Assembly: GCA_036375715.1 (NCBI GenBank)
Contig: DASVBS010000031.1
Coordinates: 1 to 64,000 of the forward strand
Origin: Longimicrobiaceae bacterium
GTDB taxonomy: Bacteria > Gemmatimonadota > Gemmatimonadetes > Longimicrobiales > Longimicrobiaceae
Reading direction: 5' to 3'
Length of the DNA stretch: 64,000 nucleotides
Shown here: piece by piece, positions 34,284-44,451 of the stretch
Layout: the number at the start of each line of letters is the position of its first letter
How positions within the stretch are numbered: the stretch's first letter is position 1
Program-made: the position numbers and the translations under genes
The notes under the pieces: model-generated
The model's database searches: none
The model's input: the letters and a program-made list of their open reading frames with translations, nothing else
Told to the model about the DNA's origin: nothing

Positions 34284-34818
34284 CGTCGACTCCCAACCGC
34301 AAGGCCATCCAGCGAGCAGCGCTGTCATCGGTCGGTACGCTGGCCTCTCCCCGCAGGTACACACCCGAGTTGTAAGCCACGTCCCGGCGAAGCTCCGCCG
34401 CGAAGGTCAGGGCCTCGTCGTAGTACGACTCCGATCCGCTCCCTTCTTCGTCCAACCGCTTCATCTCGTACCATCCCATACCCGCCCCGAGAGAGAGATC
34501 TGTCCGTCGACCGTCTACCGCCGTGAACATCCCCAGGACGTTGAGTCCGCGATTACCGTAACCCACCCGCGGATCTTCGCAGCCTCCGCTTGGACACCCG
34601 GACCATTGCGAGCCCGTGGCGGCCACGCGTAGCCGTTCGGTCAGCGGAAGGAAGAGGGAGACTCCGACCGCGGGACGCACCCCGTCGTAACTTTCGACCC
34701 CGCTCATTCCCGCCTCGAATCCGACGCTCTGAGCCCGGACGGGGTTGGTCGCCACAGCGGCCATCCCGAGCGCAAAGACGGCAGCGATGAGCAGGCGTAG
34801 CCTGGATGAAGCGGCCAT
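34270..34818 (-). CDS. Small outer-membrane beta-barrel-like protein
   Basis: A 182-residue exported protein. ATG 34818 yields MAASSRLRLLIAAVFALGMAAVATNPVRAQ, a signal peptide. The rest alternates short beta strands ending in aromatic or hydrophobic residues (VGFEAGMSGVESYDGVRPAV, LSLGAGMGWYEMKRL, ALTFAAELRRDVAY, WMALRLGVDVRPF), like 8-stranded OmpW/OmpX-type barrels. It contains a two-Cys loop (SGCPSGGCEDP). No family identified. It has its own AT-rich promoter and overlaps the kinase gene tail to tail. Confidence 0.75.
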   Translation of the reverse strand: MAASSRLRLLIAAVFALGMAAVATNPVRAQSVGFEAGMSGVESYDGVRPAVGVSLFLPLTERLRVAATGSQWSGCPSGGCEDPRVGYGNRGLNVLGMFTAVDGRRTDLSLGAGMGWYEMKRLDEEGSGSESYYDEALTFAAELRRDVAYNSGVYLRGEASVPTDDSAARWMALRLGVDVRPF

Positions 34819-34936
34819 GTCGATTCTCAAGAGGTAAAGGTGACGGGCAGACTGTGCCAATCTCTCGATCCCGAATCCCTGCCCGACCTCACTCGAGAGC
34901 AAAGTGGATTCCCGTTTCCCTGATAGTGTATAAGGT

Positions 34937-34966
34937 ATTATCAGCAAATACGATAAGCGCTTTCAA
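34937..34966 (-). promoter_or_regulatory. Putative promoter of the barrel-like protein gene
   Basis: On the minus strand TTGAAA (34966-34961), an 18-bp spacer and GATAAT (34942-34937), in a conspicuously AT-rich patch about 120 bases before the start codon. The rest of the gap to 35090 shows nothing I can support. Confidence 0.55.
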
Positions 34967-35090
34967 GCAGCTAACCCGAAGGGCTCTTCTGGCATCTGCA
35001 GAGGACAACCAGCGGAAGGGGCGGTGGACGCTTCTGGGAAGGCGGAGGCCGCGGAGGCCGTCTTCGCGGCGCTGGGGCGGAGGCAGGTGG

Positions 35091-36088
35091 CTACAGCTTG
35101 CGTAGTCGCACGCGCTGGACCGAGTGGCGTCTTCCCTTTTCCAGGATCAGATCGGCGCGCTCGCGGGTGGGAAGCACGTTCTCGACCAGGTTCACTTCGT
35201 TGATCTCCTTCCAGATGCGCAGCGCCGTCTCCACGGCCTCCTCCTCGGAGATGTCGGCGAAACGGTGGAAGTACGACTCGGGGTCCTGGAAGACGGTTTC
35301 GCGCAGCCGCAGGAATCGCTGCACGTACCACTCTCGCAGGTCCTCGACCGAGGCGTCGACGAAGATGGAGAAGTCGAAGAAGTCAGAAACGAAAACGGGA
35401 GCTGCCGCGCCGGTCTGCAACACGTTCAGGCCTTCGATGATGACGATGTCGGGTCGGTCCACCGTCTGCACTTCGCCCGGCACGATGTCGTAGCGCAGGT
35501 GAGAGTAAACCGGGGCGGTTACCCGCGGACGACCCGACTTGACGTCCGAGCAGAAGCGGATCAGCCGCCGCAGGTCGTAGCTCTCCGGAAACCCCTTGCG
35601 GTGCATGAGCCCGCGCTCTTCCAGGATCCGGTTCGGGTAGAGGAAGCCGTCCGTGGTGATGAGGTCGACGCGGGGGTGGTCGTCCCAGCGGGAGAGGAGC
35701 GCCTGAAGGATGCGCGCCGTGGTGCTCTTTCCCACCGCGACGCTGCCAGCCACGCCGATCACGTAGGGCACCTTCGCCGGCGTGCTCTCCAGGAAGGTCT
35801 CGCTGACCCGGTGCAGGTGCTGGGCTGCCGCCACGTGGAGGTTCACGAGGCGCGCGAGGGGCAGGTAGATGTCGGCTACTTCCTGCAGCGAGATCTCCTC
35901 GTTGATTCCCCGCAGTCGCAGCACCTCCTCCTCGGTGAGCGGAACGGGGATCTTTCCGCTGAGAGCCGACCACTCCTCTCGCGAGAAGGTGACGTACGGG
36001 GAATAGGCGGCGACCTCGTCCGCTGAATGGATTGCCCGCTTGTCTCGGGCGGGATCAGGCACGTTCGCCGCTGCCGACTGTGCCACCA

Positions 36089-36089
<1 letters not shown>
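35091..36089 (-). CDS. coaA: Type I pantothenate kinase
   Basis: A 332-residue kinase that phosphorylates pantothenate, the first and regulated step of coenzyme A synthesis. P-loop [11 protein letters not shown] at residues 112-122, [31 protein letters not shown] and the [10 protein letters not shown] region are those of bacterial Coa[10 protein letters not shown] marks the N-terminus. Its ATG overlaps the ddl stop codon by one base, so it is coupled to ddl. Confidence 0.96.
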
Positions 36090-37626
<1,537 letters not shown>

Positions 37627-37638
37627 CGACCCCGGGAC

Positions 37639-37827
37639 TCAGCCACCGATGCCACCCGGCCCGAGCGGATCGAGCGGCTCCTCCTGGACGGGCGGTACGT
37701 GTCGTGCCGCGCCGTGGTTGCGGATCTCCTCCTCGTCTGCCTCCCCCGGGCGGTCCCGCCGGGCAGCAGGGTTCACATCCGCCTTTTCCCGGGCGCTCTG
37801 TTCGCGCTTTCGCCTGGCTTCGTCCAT
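37639..37827 (-). CDS. Small charged hypothetical protein
   Basis: A 62-residue hydrophilic protein (MDEARRKREQSAREKADVNP and a Pro-rich end EPLDPLGPGGIGG). It sits in the gap between msrA and the thioesterase with AAGGGA before its ATG. Composition suggests disorder. No family; existence inferred from position and ribosome binding site. Confidence 0.5.
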   Translation of the reverse strand: MDEARRKREQSAREKADVNPAARRDRPGEADEEEIRNHGAARHVPPVQEEPLDPLGPGGIGG

Positions 37828-37834
37828 CGTCCCT

Positions 37835-38401
37835 TCACCTGCCAGTGGCGGGTTCGCGGAGTCGGTCTGCGTACCGCTGCCGGAACTTCGCCAGCTTCGG
37901 GGCGATCACTACCTGGCAATAGCCCTGCCGCGGATTTCGGACGTAGTAGTCGTAGTGGTATTCCTCCGCTGGATAGAAAGGCCCCTCCGGTTCGATGGTC
38001 GTAACGATCGGATCCGGGTAGATCCCGTTCCGCTCGAGCTCTGCGATCACCGCCTCCGCAATCGCCCTCTGCTCGGGCGAGTGCGGGAAGATGGCCGAGC
38101 GGTACTGCGTTCCCGCGTCCGCGCCCTGACGATTCGGGGTGGTCGGATCGTGGGTGCTGAAGAAGATCTCCAGCAACTCGCGATAGGAGATCTCGTTAGG
38201 GTCGAAGGTGATGCGGATCGCTTCGGCGTGGCCGGTGGTGCCCGAGCAGACCTGCTCGTAGGTCGGGTTCGGAGCGGTGCCGCCGGTGTACCCCGGTTCC
38301 ACCTTCTCCACCCCGCGCAGGCTGTCGAAGACCGCTTCGGTGCACCAGAAACAGCCCCCCGCGAGGGTGGCGACCTGACGCTCCGCCGTGCGCTCGTTCA
38401 T
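37835..38401 (-). CDS. msrA: Peptide methionine sulfoxide reductase A
   Basis: A 188-residue enzyme that reduces methionine-S-sulfoxide in oxidised proteins. The catalytic motif G-C17-F-W-C20 lies at [16 protein letters not shown], followed by [16 protein letters not shown] and the Glu/Tyr-rich [13 protein letters not shown] 38401 gives a cytosolic protein of normal length; a longer open frame upstream has no family similarity. Confidence 0.95.
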   Translation of the reverse strand: MNERTAERQVATLAGGCFWCTEAVFDSLRGVEKVEPGYTGGTAPNPTYEQVCSGTTGHAEAIRITFDPNEISYRELLEIFFSTHDPTTPNRQGADAGTQYRSAIFPHSPEQRAIAEAVIAELERNGIYPDPIVTTIEPEGPFYPAEEYHYDYYVRNPRQGYCQVVIAPKLAKFRQRYADRLREPATGR

Positions 38402-38408
38402 CGGGCGT

Positions 38409-38630
38409 TCAATCGAGGAAGGGAGACGGCGGCCGCGGCCGATCCTCCGCGAGCCGCAGCGCCGTCTGCAGGTGACGCGCGGCTTCGAACCCGTCGTCGT
38501 CGCGACGCAGTACCCGTTCCGCGTCCGCGAGTGCGGCGAGCAGGCGAGCACGGAGCTCGTCGGGGATCGGCGCAGCCTTGACCCGCTCCGAGATGCGGGC
38601 AATGCGCTCGGCGAGGCGATCCGCCATCAC
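38409..38630 (-). CDS. Small helical hypothetical protein
   Basis: A 73-residue all-helical protein ([34 protein letters not shown]). GTG 38630 or ATG 38627 could start it. It lies 8 bases upstream of msrA, probably in one transcript. No family recognised. Confidence 0.6.
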   Translation of the reverse strand: MMADRLAERIARISERVKAAPIPDELRARLLAALADAERVLRRDDDGFEAARHLQTALRLAEDRPRPPSPFLD

Positions 38631-38704
38631 CGGGCTGTCGCCGACGCGTCGAGCCTCCTGTTGAGCGAGCGAGATTCCCGCCTCAGGTCCGCGTCGAGAG
38701 CCAT
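38627..38704 (-). CDS. Possible 25-residue leader peptide
   Basis: ATG 38704 opens a short frame MALDADLRRESRSLNRRLD ending in a TGA that overlaps the start of the next gene (GTGATG). GGAG stands about 8 bases upstream. It may be a coupled micro-protein or chance. Confidence 0.25.
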   Translation of the reverse strand: MALDADLRRESRSLNRRLDASATAR

Positions 38705-38779
38705 TGCGAAGTTCTCCGACGAGCGGAGGGAGGGGAGCAGGTCGCGGGCGGCATCGACCGCGCCTCCCCTCTCTCCGGC

Positions 38780-38899
38780 TCAGTGGGCTGCCAGCCAGTA
38801 CGAGAAAGCCATCACGATGCCGATGAAGACCAGCGCCGTGGCAAAGCCGATCAGGCCGATCTTCAGGTTCGACTCCTCCCGGTTGTGCATGTCCGCCAT
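38780..38899 (-). CDS. 39-residue single-span membrane protein
   Basis: MADMHNREESNLKIGLIGFA followed by a hydrophobic span to FSYWLAAH: a short charged N-terminus and one membrane helix ending in an aromatic belt (FSYW). GGAGAAG lies 6 bases before the ATG at 38899. It is too short for usual gene-finding limits. It resembles in form the single-helix accessory subunits of membrane complexes, but no specific family is recognised. Confidence 0.6.
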   Translation of the reverse strand: MADMHNREESNLKIGLIGFATALVFIGIVMAFSYWLAAH

Positions 38900-38942
38900 T
38901 TCGTGCTTCTCCGCCAGTACAGAAGGTTGATTGTTGGGGAGC

Positions 38943-40607
38943 CTAGTTGGAGCTGCCGCTGATCTGCTCGGCGAGCCGCAGCGCCTCGTAGGCGTTGACG
39001 ATTCCCCCGGTGATCGAGAGCTCGCCGAAGGGAACTCGCCTGTCGCCGTCGCCCGGGAGCGTCACCGTCAGGTCGGGCTGCCGCACCGCCGATTGGAGAA
39101 TGATCTCCTTTACCTGCTCCGCCGTCAAATCCGGGTAGTAGGACATGATCAGCGCGGCGATGCCGGTCACCACGGGCGCAGCCATGCTGGTGCCGCTGTT
39201 CTCCTCGTATTCGCCATCCGGAATGGTGGAGAGGATGTCTACGCCGGGGGCGAAGACGTGCACCGCGTTCGCGCCGTAGTTGGAAAACGGGGCGACCAGC
39301 TCGGGTGGCGACTTCCAGGAGAGAGCGCCGACTTCGATCCACGCCCGCGCCGAATCACCGTCCAGGAAGACGCGAGTCGGGTAGCTGGGTTCCACCCCTA
39401 CGTCCTCTCCGTCGTTGCCCGCGGCGTGCACGAATAGCACGCCCTTCTCCTCGGCGTAGCGGACCGCCTCGTCCACCAACTCCTTGTTGGGCGAGTAACC
39501 CTTGCCGAAGCTCATGTTGATGATCTGCGCGCCGTTGTCCGCGGCGTAGCGGATGGCGTTGGCCACGTCCTTGTCGCGCTCATCCCCGTCCGGCACCGTT
39601 CGCACCGACATGATCTGGACCGCGGACGCGATCCCGTCGATGCCCATTCCGTTCCCCCGCTCTGCGGCCACGATGCCCGCGACGTGCGTTCCGTGCTCGG
39701 CGGTGGGGCCCTCCACGTCGTTGTTGCCGTAGTAGCGCTGATGCAGGCTATCGGGGTCGTCCCCGACGATCGGCCGTGGGTCGAAGGAGGGGTTGAGGTT
39801 GTACTCCACCATCTCCTCCAGCACCTCCAGGTCCCGGTCGATCACCTCCGGCGTCGCCCCCTGCCGGGCAAGCTGGAGGTAGATGCTCTGCGCCTGCATT
39901 ACGTCGACGCGGCCGCTGTTGATGGCCTCCACGTTCTCGACGGTGAGGCTGTCGGTCCCCAGCTCCGCGCGCAGGACCGCCATCGCGCGGTCGAGCGCCG
40001 CGTCGATGTTCCGGTACTGGTTCAGCAGATTTGTCTTGTCCGCCCGCTCGGCCTGGAATTCCTCGGCGGCGGCGAGATACGTTTCATAGTCCTCGCGCGC
40101 TTCCGGCGAGAGGGTGTCCGGCTGCACGTTGGCGAAACGGGTCCGGCCCTCGACGTACAGCCGCGTCATCTCGTACGTGTCCTGCTCCACGTTCCGCCCG
40201 TCGGGTGCGCCGAGGAAGTTCCATCCATGCACATCGTCCGGATAGCCGTTGCCGTCGTCGTCTACCCCGTTACCCGCAACCTCGTCGCTGTTCGTCCAGA
40301 TGTTGTCCGCGAGATCGGGGTGATCGATGTCGACCCCCGAGTCGAGGATGGCCACCACCACGGTCCGCTCGGGTTCGCGCCCGGAGAGCAGCTCGCGGTA
40401 GGCGCGCTCGGTGCCGGTACCGAAAACGTGTGCCTCCGTGTCGAGGAGCCACCAGTTTTCCGGGGCTTCCTCTAGCACCACCGTGGGCGCCGGCGGGGGT
40501 GGCGCCCCGCGATCGTCCGGGGCAGGTCCACTTACCGACGCTGCCGTCGGGGCACATGCACCCAGGAGCAGGGAGACGGCAAGGAACGGATGAAAACGGT
40601 TGACCAC
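38943..40607 (-). CDS. S8 subtilisin-like lipoprotein protease
   Basis: A 554-residue exported serine protease. GTG 40607 is chosen because it gives VVNRFHPFLAVSLLLGAC, a lipoprotein signal with Cys18. The triad is Asp89 (ILDSGVDIDHPDLADN), His305 (EHGTHVAGIVAA) and Ser474 (NSGTSMAAP), with oxyanion Asn397 (HAAGND). About 215 residues separate Asp and His, including an inserted helical region (residues about 155-270, rich in Glu/Ala) that ordinary subtilisins lack; similar inserts are known in Bacteroidota-type S8 lipoproteins. DDDGNGYPDDVHGWNF is a probable Ca2+ loop. Divergent from the HU gene. Confidence 0.92.
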   Translation of the reverse strand: MVNRFHPFLAVSLLLGACAPTAASVSGPAPDDRGAPPPPAPTVVLEEAPENWWLLDTEAHVFGTGTERAYRELLSGREPERTVVVAILDSGVDIDHPDLADNIWTNSDEVAGNGVDDDGNGYPDDVHGWNFLGAPDGRNVEQDTYEMTRLYVEGRTRFANVQPDTLSPEAREDYETYLAAAEEFQAERADKTNLLNQYRNIDAALDRAMAVLRAELGTDSLTVENVEAINSGRVDVMQAQSIYLQLARQGATPEVIDRDLEVLEEMVEYNLNPSFDPRPIVGDDPDSLHQRYYGNNDVEGPTAEHGTHVAGIVAAERGNGMGIDGIASAVQIMSVRTVPDGDERDKDVANAIRYAADNGAQIINMSFGKGYSPNKELVDEAVRYAEEKGVLFVHAAGNDGEDVGVEPSYPTRVFLDGDSARAWIEVGALSWKSPPELVAPFSNYGANAVHVFAPGVDILSTIPDGEYEENSGTSMAAPVVTGIAALIMSYYPDLTAEQVKEIILQSAVRQPDLTVTLPGDGDRRVPFGELSITGGIVNAYEALRLAEQISGSSN

Positions 40608-40858
40608 GGGGCGAGTCCGGGTGAAGGTGGGTTCCAGCACGCGTAACGAGTGTGCGGATCGCGTTTTGTTGCGTAGATGCCAGCTTCGCGCCCGCGCGGG
40701 GCGTGCAGCCGCATACCCCGATCCGGCCTGCCGGATCCCTCGTGCTCGCAAGGATCTTGCGCAGAGTTGTGCGCCGCGCCGGTGGGGTGGTAGCTCCCAC
40801 GCCTCACGGACGCGTCTTTCCGCCTCTATTCAGAACCCCAAAGGGAAGGGAAAAGGGC

Positions 40859-41149
40859 ATGAACAAGAGCGAGCTCATCCAGGATGTTGCGGAGCGCACC
40901 GGAATGCCGCGAAGCCAGGTGAGTACTGTCGTCGACGCGCTCTTCAACCCTGAGAACGGAGCGATCGTGTCGGCGCTGCGAAAGGGGGAGAACGTCGGGA
41001 TCACCGGCTTCGGGAGCTTCCGCACAACCCGGCGTGCGGCCAGAAAGGGGCGCAACCCTCAGACCGGGAAGGTAATCGACATCGCCGCTTCCACCGCGGC
41101 CGGGTTCACCGCTGGAAAGGGGCTGAAGGACGCGCTGAACCGGAAATGA
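40859..41149 (+). CDS. HU-family DNA-binding protein
   Basis: A 96-residue nucleoid protein (MNKSELIQDVAERTGMPRSQ, FGSFRTTRRAARKGRNPQTG, then GFTAGKGLKDALNRK). HU dimers bend and compact DNA; the arm G-R-N-P-Q-T-G is intact. ATG 40859 is preceded by AAGGGAAAAGGG. The variant segment ALFNPENGAIVSALRKG is slightly longer than in E. coli HU. The 250-base gap to the divergent protease gene should hold both promoters, which I cannot assign. Confidence 0.95.
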   Translation: MNKSELIQDVAERTGMPRSQVSTVVDALFNPENGAIVSALRKGENVGITGFGSFRTTRRAARKGRNPQTGKVIDIAASTAAGFTAGKGLKDALNRK

Positions 41150-41179
41150 ATTTTTCCTGAATCTCGAGCCGCGAGGTTC

Positions 41180-41237
41180 GAGACCTGGGCCACCGAGGCG
41201 GAGCCGGGTCGCGCTTTCCTTCGGTGGCTCAGGTCTC
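41180..41237 (+). terminator. Long-arm hairpin after the HU gene
   Basis: GAGACCTGGGCCACCGA (41180-41196) pairs with TCGGTGGCTCAGGTCTC (41221-41237), 17 bp with one mismatch and a 24-base loop. It is followed by a 250-base pyrimidine-rich, weakly repetitive stretch (41238-41484; many CTC, CGAGCT and CCTACCTCT motifs) with no gene I can support. It may terminate HU transcription or be part of that degenerate repeat. Confidence 0.5.
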
Positions 41238-41484
41238 TCGGGCCTCAGAGCTCGAAGCCCGTCCGCAGCACCTCGAGCTTACACCGTCGAGCTCATACCT
41301 TGCGCCTGAAATCTCGAGCTCACCTCTCCAGCTGATCTCGCCAACCTACCTCTCCCGCCTACCTCTATAGCTTAACTCTCGCGCCTGCATCATCGGCCTC
41401 CCCCGCTGGACTCTCCCTCTCCGCCTCTCTATTCTTCCCGGCGTTCCTGACCATCAACCTCTCGACCGCCGGAGGCCATTCGCC

Positions 41485-42852
41485 GTGATCGACCTGAGCC
41501 AGCCGCTCTCCCCCGCCGACCTGGTGTCCGCAATTACCCGGATGTGGGAGCTGTCCGCCCGCAAGATCCGCTCGATCGCCTCCGACTTCGACCCCGCACT
41601 CGGGGCCCCCGTATTCACGGTGGAAGGACGGTATACCACCCGGGGCTGGACGGAATGGACGCAGGGCTTTCAGTATGGCTCGGAGATCCTCCAGTTCGAC
41701 GCCACCGGCGAGACGGAGTTCCTCGAGTCGGGCCGGCGGAACACGCTGGAGCGGATGGCGCCGCACGTCACCCATTTTGGCGTCCACGATCACGGCTTCA
41801 ACAACGTCAGCACCTACGGAAACCTCCGCCGCCTCGTGCTGGAGGGCCGCGTACCGCGCGATCCGTGGGAGCTCGCCTTCTACGAGATGGCGCTGAAAGC
41901 CTCCGGAGCGGTGCAGGCTCATCGCTGGACCGAGCTGCCCTCGGGGGAAGGGTACATCTACTCCTTCAACGGCCCACACTCGCTCTTTGCGGACACCATC
42001 CGGTCGCTGCGCTCGCTCGCCGTTGCCCACCAACTCGGGCATACCCTATCGGGGGAGAACGACCGAAGCGTCTCGCTGCTCGAGCGCCTGGTAGTGCATG
42101 CGCGGACCACCGCACGCTACACGGTCTACTACGGCGAGGGACGCGATCACTACGACGTGCGCGGACGGGTAGCCCACGAGAGCATCTTCAACGTGAACGA
42201 CGGGCAGTATCGCTGCCCGAACAGCCAGCAGGGCTTCTCGCCCTTCACTACCTGGACGCGCGGGCTTGCCTGGATCATCTGCGGCTACGCGGAGCAGCTG
42301 GAGTTCCTCCAGACCCGCTCCGACGAAGAGCTGGCTCCGCTCGGCGGCCGTGCCGAGATCGAGGGGATGATGCAGAGGGCAGCCCTGGCAACGGCGGACT
42401 TCTACATCGAGAACACGCCGACCTGCGGGGTCCCCTACTGGGACACGGGGGCTCCTGAGCTGCACCGACTGGAGGACTACCTCTCGCGGCCGGCGGACCC
42501 GTTCAACGACGTGGAGCCGGTGGACAGCTCGGCGGCGGCGATTGCCGCGCAGGGGCTCCTCCGCCTGGGCACTTACCTCGGTCGCGAGGGCGACGGTGCG
42601 CGCTACTGGCAGGCCGGGCTCCGCGTGATGAGGACCCTGCTGGACGAGCCTTACCTGAGCACCTCCCCGGATCACCACGGGCTGCTGCTGCACGTGGTGT
42701 ATCACTGGCCCCGGGGGTGGGACCACGTACCGCGGGGAAAGCGGGTGCCGGCGGGTGAATCGGCGATGTGGGGCGACTACCACCTTCGCGAAGCCGCGCT
42801 CTATCTGCAGCGCGTGGCTCGCGGTGAACCGTACCTCACTTTCTGGGCGTGA
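41485..42852 (+). CDS. GH88-like unsaturated uronyl hydrolase
   Basis: A 455-residue (alpha/alpha)6-barrel protein resembling glycoside hydrolase family 88, which releases unsaturated uronic acids left by polysaccharide lyases. Visible elements: helix SAITRMWELSARKIRSI, GRYTTRGWTEWTQGFQYGSEIL, HVTHFGVHDHGFNNVSTYGNL with conserved His/Asp, NGPHSLFADTIRSLRSL, QGFSPFTTWTRGLAWIICGYAEQ and TPTCGVPYWDTGAPEL. There is no signal peptide, so it acts on imported fragments. GTG 41485 is used. It is coupled to an SDR gene by a 4-base overlap. Confidence 0.8.
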   Translation: MIDLSQPLSPADLVSAITRMWELSARKIRSIASDFDPALGAPVFTVEGRYTTRGWTEWTQGFQYGSEILQFDATGETEFLESGRRNTLERMAPHVTHFGVHDHGFNNVSTYGNLRRLVLEGRVPRDPWELAFYEMALKASGAVQAHRWTELPSGEGYIYSFNGPHSLFADTIRSLRSLAVAHQLGHTLSGENDRSVSLLERLVVHARTTARYTVYYGEGRDHYDVRGRVAHESIFNVNDGQYRCPNSQQGFSPFTTWTRGLAWIICGYAEQLEFLQTRSDEELAPLGGRAEIEGMMQRAALATADFYIENTPTCGVPYWDTGAPELHRLEDYLSRPADPFNDVEPVDSSAAAIAAQGLLRLGTYLGREGDGARYWQAGLRVMRTLLDEPYLSTSPDHHGLLLHVVYHWPRGWDHVPRGKRVPAGESAMWGDYHLREAALYLQRVARGEPYLTFWA

Positions 42853-43652
42853 GCGCCCCGGACGACCCGACGACAGGAACGATGAGAAAAGTCGCACTGG
42901 TGACCGGCGGCGCGCGGGGGATCGGGCTCGGGATCTCCGAGTCGCTCGCCCGGGAGGGGTACGACCTGGTGCTCTGTGGACAGCGTCCCGCCGAGGCGGT
43001 CGGGGAGGTGGTGCAGTCGCTGGAGCGTTTCGGCGGCGCCGTCCACTACGTCACCGCCGACGTGAGTGACGGCGAGGCCAGGGCACGGCTCCTGGCCAGC
43101 GCGCGGGAGCGCTTCGGCCGGCTGAACCTGCTGGTGAACAACGCCGGGGTGGCACCGCGGGTCAGGAACGACATCCTCGACACCACCGAGGAGAGCTACG
43201 ATTGGGTGCTGAGTGTGAATCTGCGCGGACCCTTCTTCCTGACTCAGGCGGTGGCCCGCTGGATGCTCGAGCAGCGTCGGGAAGATCCCTCCTTCGAGGG
43301 ATCGATCGTGTTCGTGACCTCGATCTCCTCCACCGTGGCCTCCACCAACCGGGTGGAGTACTGCATCTCCAAAGCGGGGTTGAGCATGGCTGCGCAGACC
43401 TGGGCGGTGCGGCTGGCCGAGTTCGGGATCCCCGTGTACGAGGTTCGTCCCGGGGTGATCCAGACGGACATGACCGCGGGCGTGCAGGAGCGCTACAACC
43501 GGCTGATCGAACAGGGTCTCATGCTCCAGCCCCGCTGGGGCCTCCCGGAGGACGTGGGTCGCGCCGTCGCCATGCTCGCCCGCGGCGACCTCAGCTATTC
43601 CACCGGCCAGGTGATCATGGTGGATGGGGGAATGCTGGTGGATCGACTTTGA
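42849..43652 (+). CDS. Short-chain dehydrogenase/reductase (3-ketoacyl-ACP-reductase-like)
   Basis: A 267-residue SDR: cofactor motif TGGARGIG near residues 19-26, NNAGVAP, catalytic Ser around 158-160 and Y171-x-x-x-K175 (EYCISKAG), with the PGVIQTDMT loop. Although annotated relatives are often called FabG-like, pairing with a GH88-type hydrolase suggests reduction of a keto-sugar or keto-uronate (inference). GTG 42849 overlaps the upstream stop (GTGA). Confidence 0.9.
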   Translation: MSAPDDPTTGTMRKVALVTGGARGIGLGISESLAREGYDLVLCGQRPAEAVGEVVQSLERFGGAVHYVTADVSDGEARARLLASARERFGRLNLLVNNAGVAPRVRNDILDTTEESYDWVLSVNLRGPFFLTQAVARWMLEQRREDPSFEGSIVFVTSISSTVASTNRVEYCISKAGLSMAAQTWAVRLAEFGIPVYEVRPGVIQTDMTAGVQERYNRLIEQGLMLQPRWGLPEDVGRAVAMLARGDLSYSTGQVIMVDGGMLVDRL

Positions 43653-43664
43653 GGGGCAGGTGGG

Positions 43665-44005
43665 GATTCTGAATTCTGAATTACGAATTACGAATCGCTG
43701 CTCATGTCCTACCCTCCTGCCGACGACGACGCCCGACGACGAGAGGTGCTCGAGCGGCTCGCCGCCGCCGCTCGCCGGCTGGGCCTTCCGCGCGAGCGCC
43801 TCGCCCTCCTCCTGCGCAAGCTCGAAGCGAACGAGGAGGCCACGCGAAGCTTCCTCGCTCGCGAAGTCTACGGAGTGACCGAGGAAGAGTTGGACGAGAT
43901 GCTCAGGCGGGAACTGGGAGAGGGAGGGGATTGATGCCGGTGAGCAACTCAAAATTCAACATTGAGAATCTACCATTCGTAATTCGTAATTCGTAATTCA
44001 ATACC
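43665..44005. repeat. Paired inverted heptamer array C, enclosing a small gene
   Basis: The left arm at 43665-43698 is GATTCT, GAATTCT, GAATTAC, GAATTAC, GAATCGC. The right arm at 43950-44005 is eight 7-bp units in exact register: CAAAATT, CAACATT, GAGAATC, TACCATT, CGTAATT three times, CAATACC. The arms are inverted with respect to each other (GAATTAC against GTAATTC). The left begins 12 bases after the SDR stop codon; the right covers the stop codon of the minus-strand Nudix gene. A 76-codon gene fills the space between the arms. Confidence 0.85.
43704..43934 (+). CDS. Small helical protein located between heptamer arms
   Basis: A 76-residue, highly charged helical protein (MSYPPADDDARRREVLERLA, then LGLPRERLALLLRKLEANEE and TEEELDEMLRRELGEGGD). 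It has normal high-GC codon use, unlike the AT-rich arms on either side. It starts 6 bases after the left arm and ends 15 bases before the right arm. No family recognised. It may be an ordinary operon member after the SDR gene or a gene carried by the repeat element. Confidence 0.65.
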   Translation: MSYPPADDDARRREVLERLAAAARRLGLPRERLALLLRKLEANEEATRSFLAREVYGVTEEELDEMLRRELGEGGD

Positions 44006-44447
44006 GAACCCCCTCAGCCTCCAGCAGGATCCTCGAGCATACCGATCCGTGGCGGGCGGCCTCGATGAGAAGGGAGAGGTCGGTGGTCCACTGCTGCTCG
44101 ACGTAGGCCGTTCCGGTGGTGCGTGCTCGGCGCACGTCGGGGGCACCGCTCACCACCACCGCTTCCAGGTCCATCAGGATCAGCAGGTACTCGCCGCGGT
44201 CCGCGGCGCGGATCCCGACGAAGCGCCTAGCAGCCAGCTCCGCGCCTAGCTTCTCTTCTCCCAATCGCCGCAGGGCCGCTTCGGGCAGCTCACCGGGTTT
44301 GAGCGATACGGCCGGGAGGCCCCACAGCAGGGCGAGCTCCGGGTCGTGGGGCGGACGGCGCACGGCCAGGAACGCCGCTGGTCTGGCGCGATCCCGCACC
44401 ACCGCCGCAACCGAGCATTTGACTGGCTTGTCCAGGATCTCACTCAC
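43998..44447 (-). CDS. Nudix-like hydrolase
   Basis: A 149-residue protein with a weak Nudix pattern: ALLWGLPAVSLKPGELPEAALRRLGEEKLGAEL stands where GX5EX7REUXEEXGU is expected, with several Glu residues kept but a partly degenerate box. The following beta strands (RFVGIRAADRGEYLLILMDLEAVVV) fit the fold. GTG 44447 is used. It lies 4 bases after the SAM hydrolase gene and its stop codon is inside a heptamer arm. Confidence 0.65.
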   Translation of the reverse strand: MSEILDKPVKCSVAAVVRDRARPAAFLAVRRPPHDPELALLWGLPAVSLKPGELPEAALRRLGEEKLGAELAARRFVGIRAADRGEYLLILMDLEAVVVSGAPDVRRARTTGTAYVEQQWTTDLSLLIEAARHGSVCSRILLEAEGVRY

Positions 44448-44451
44448 CGCT

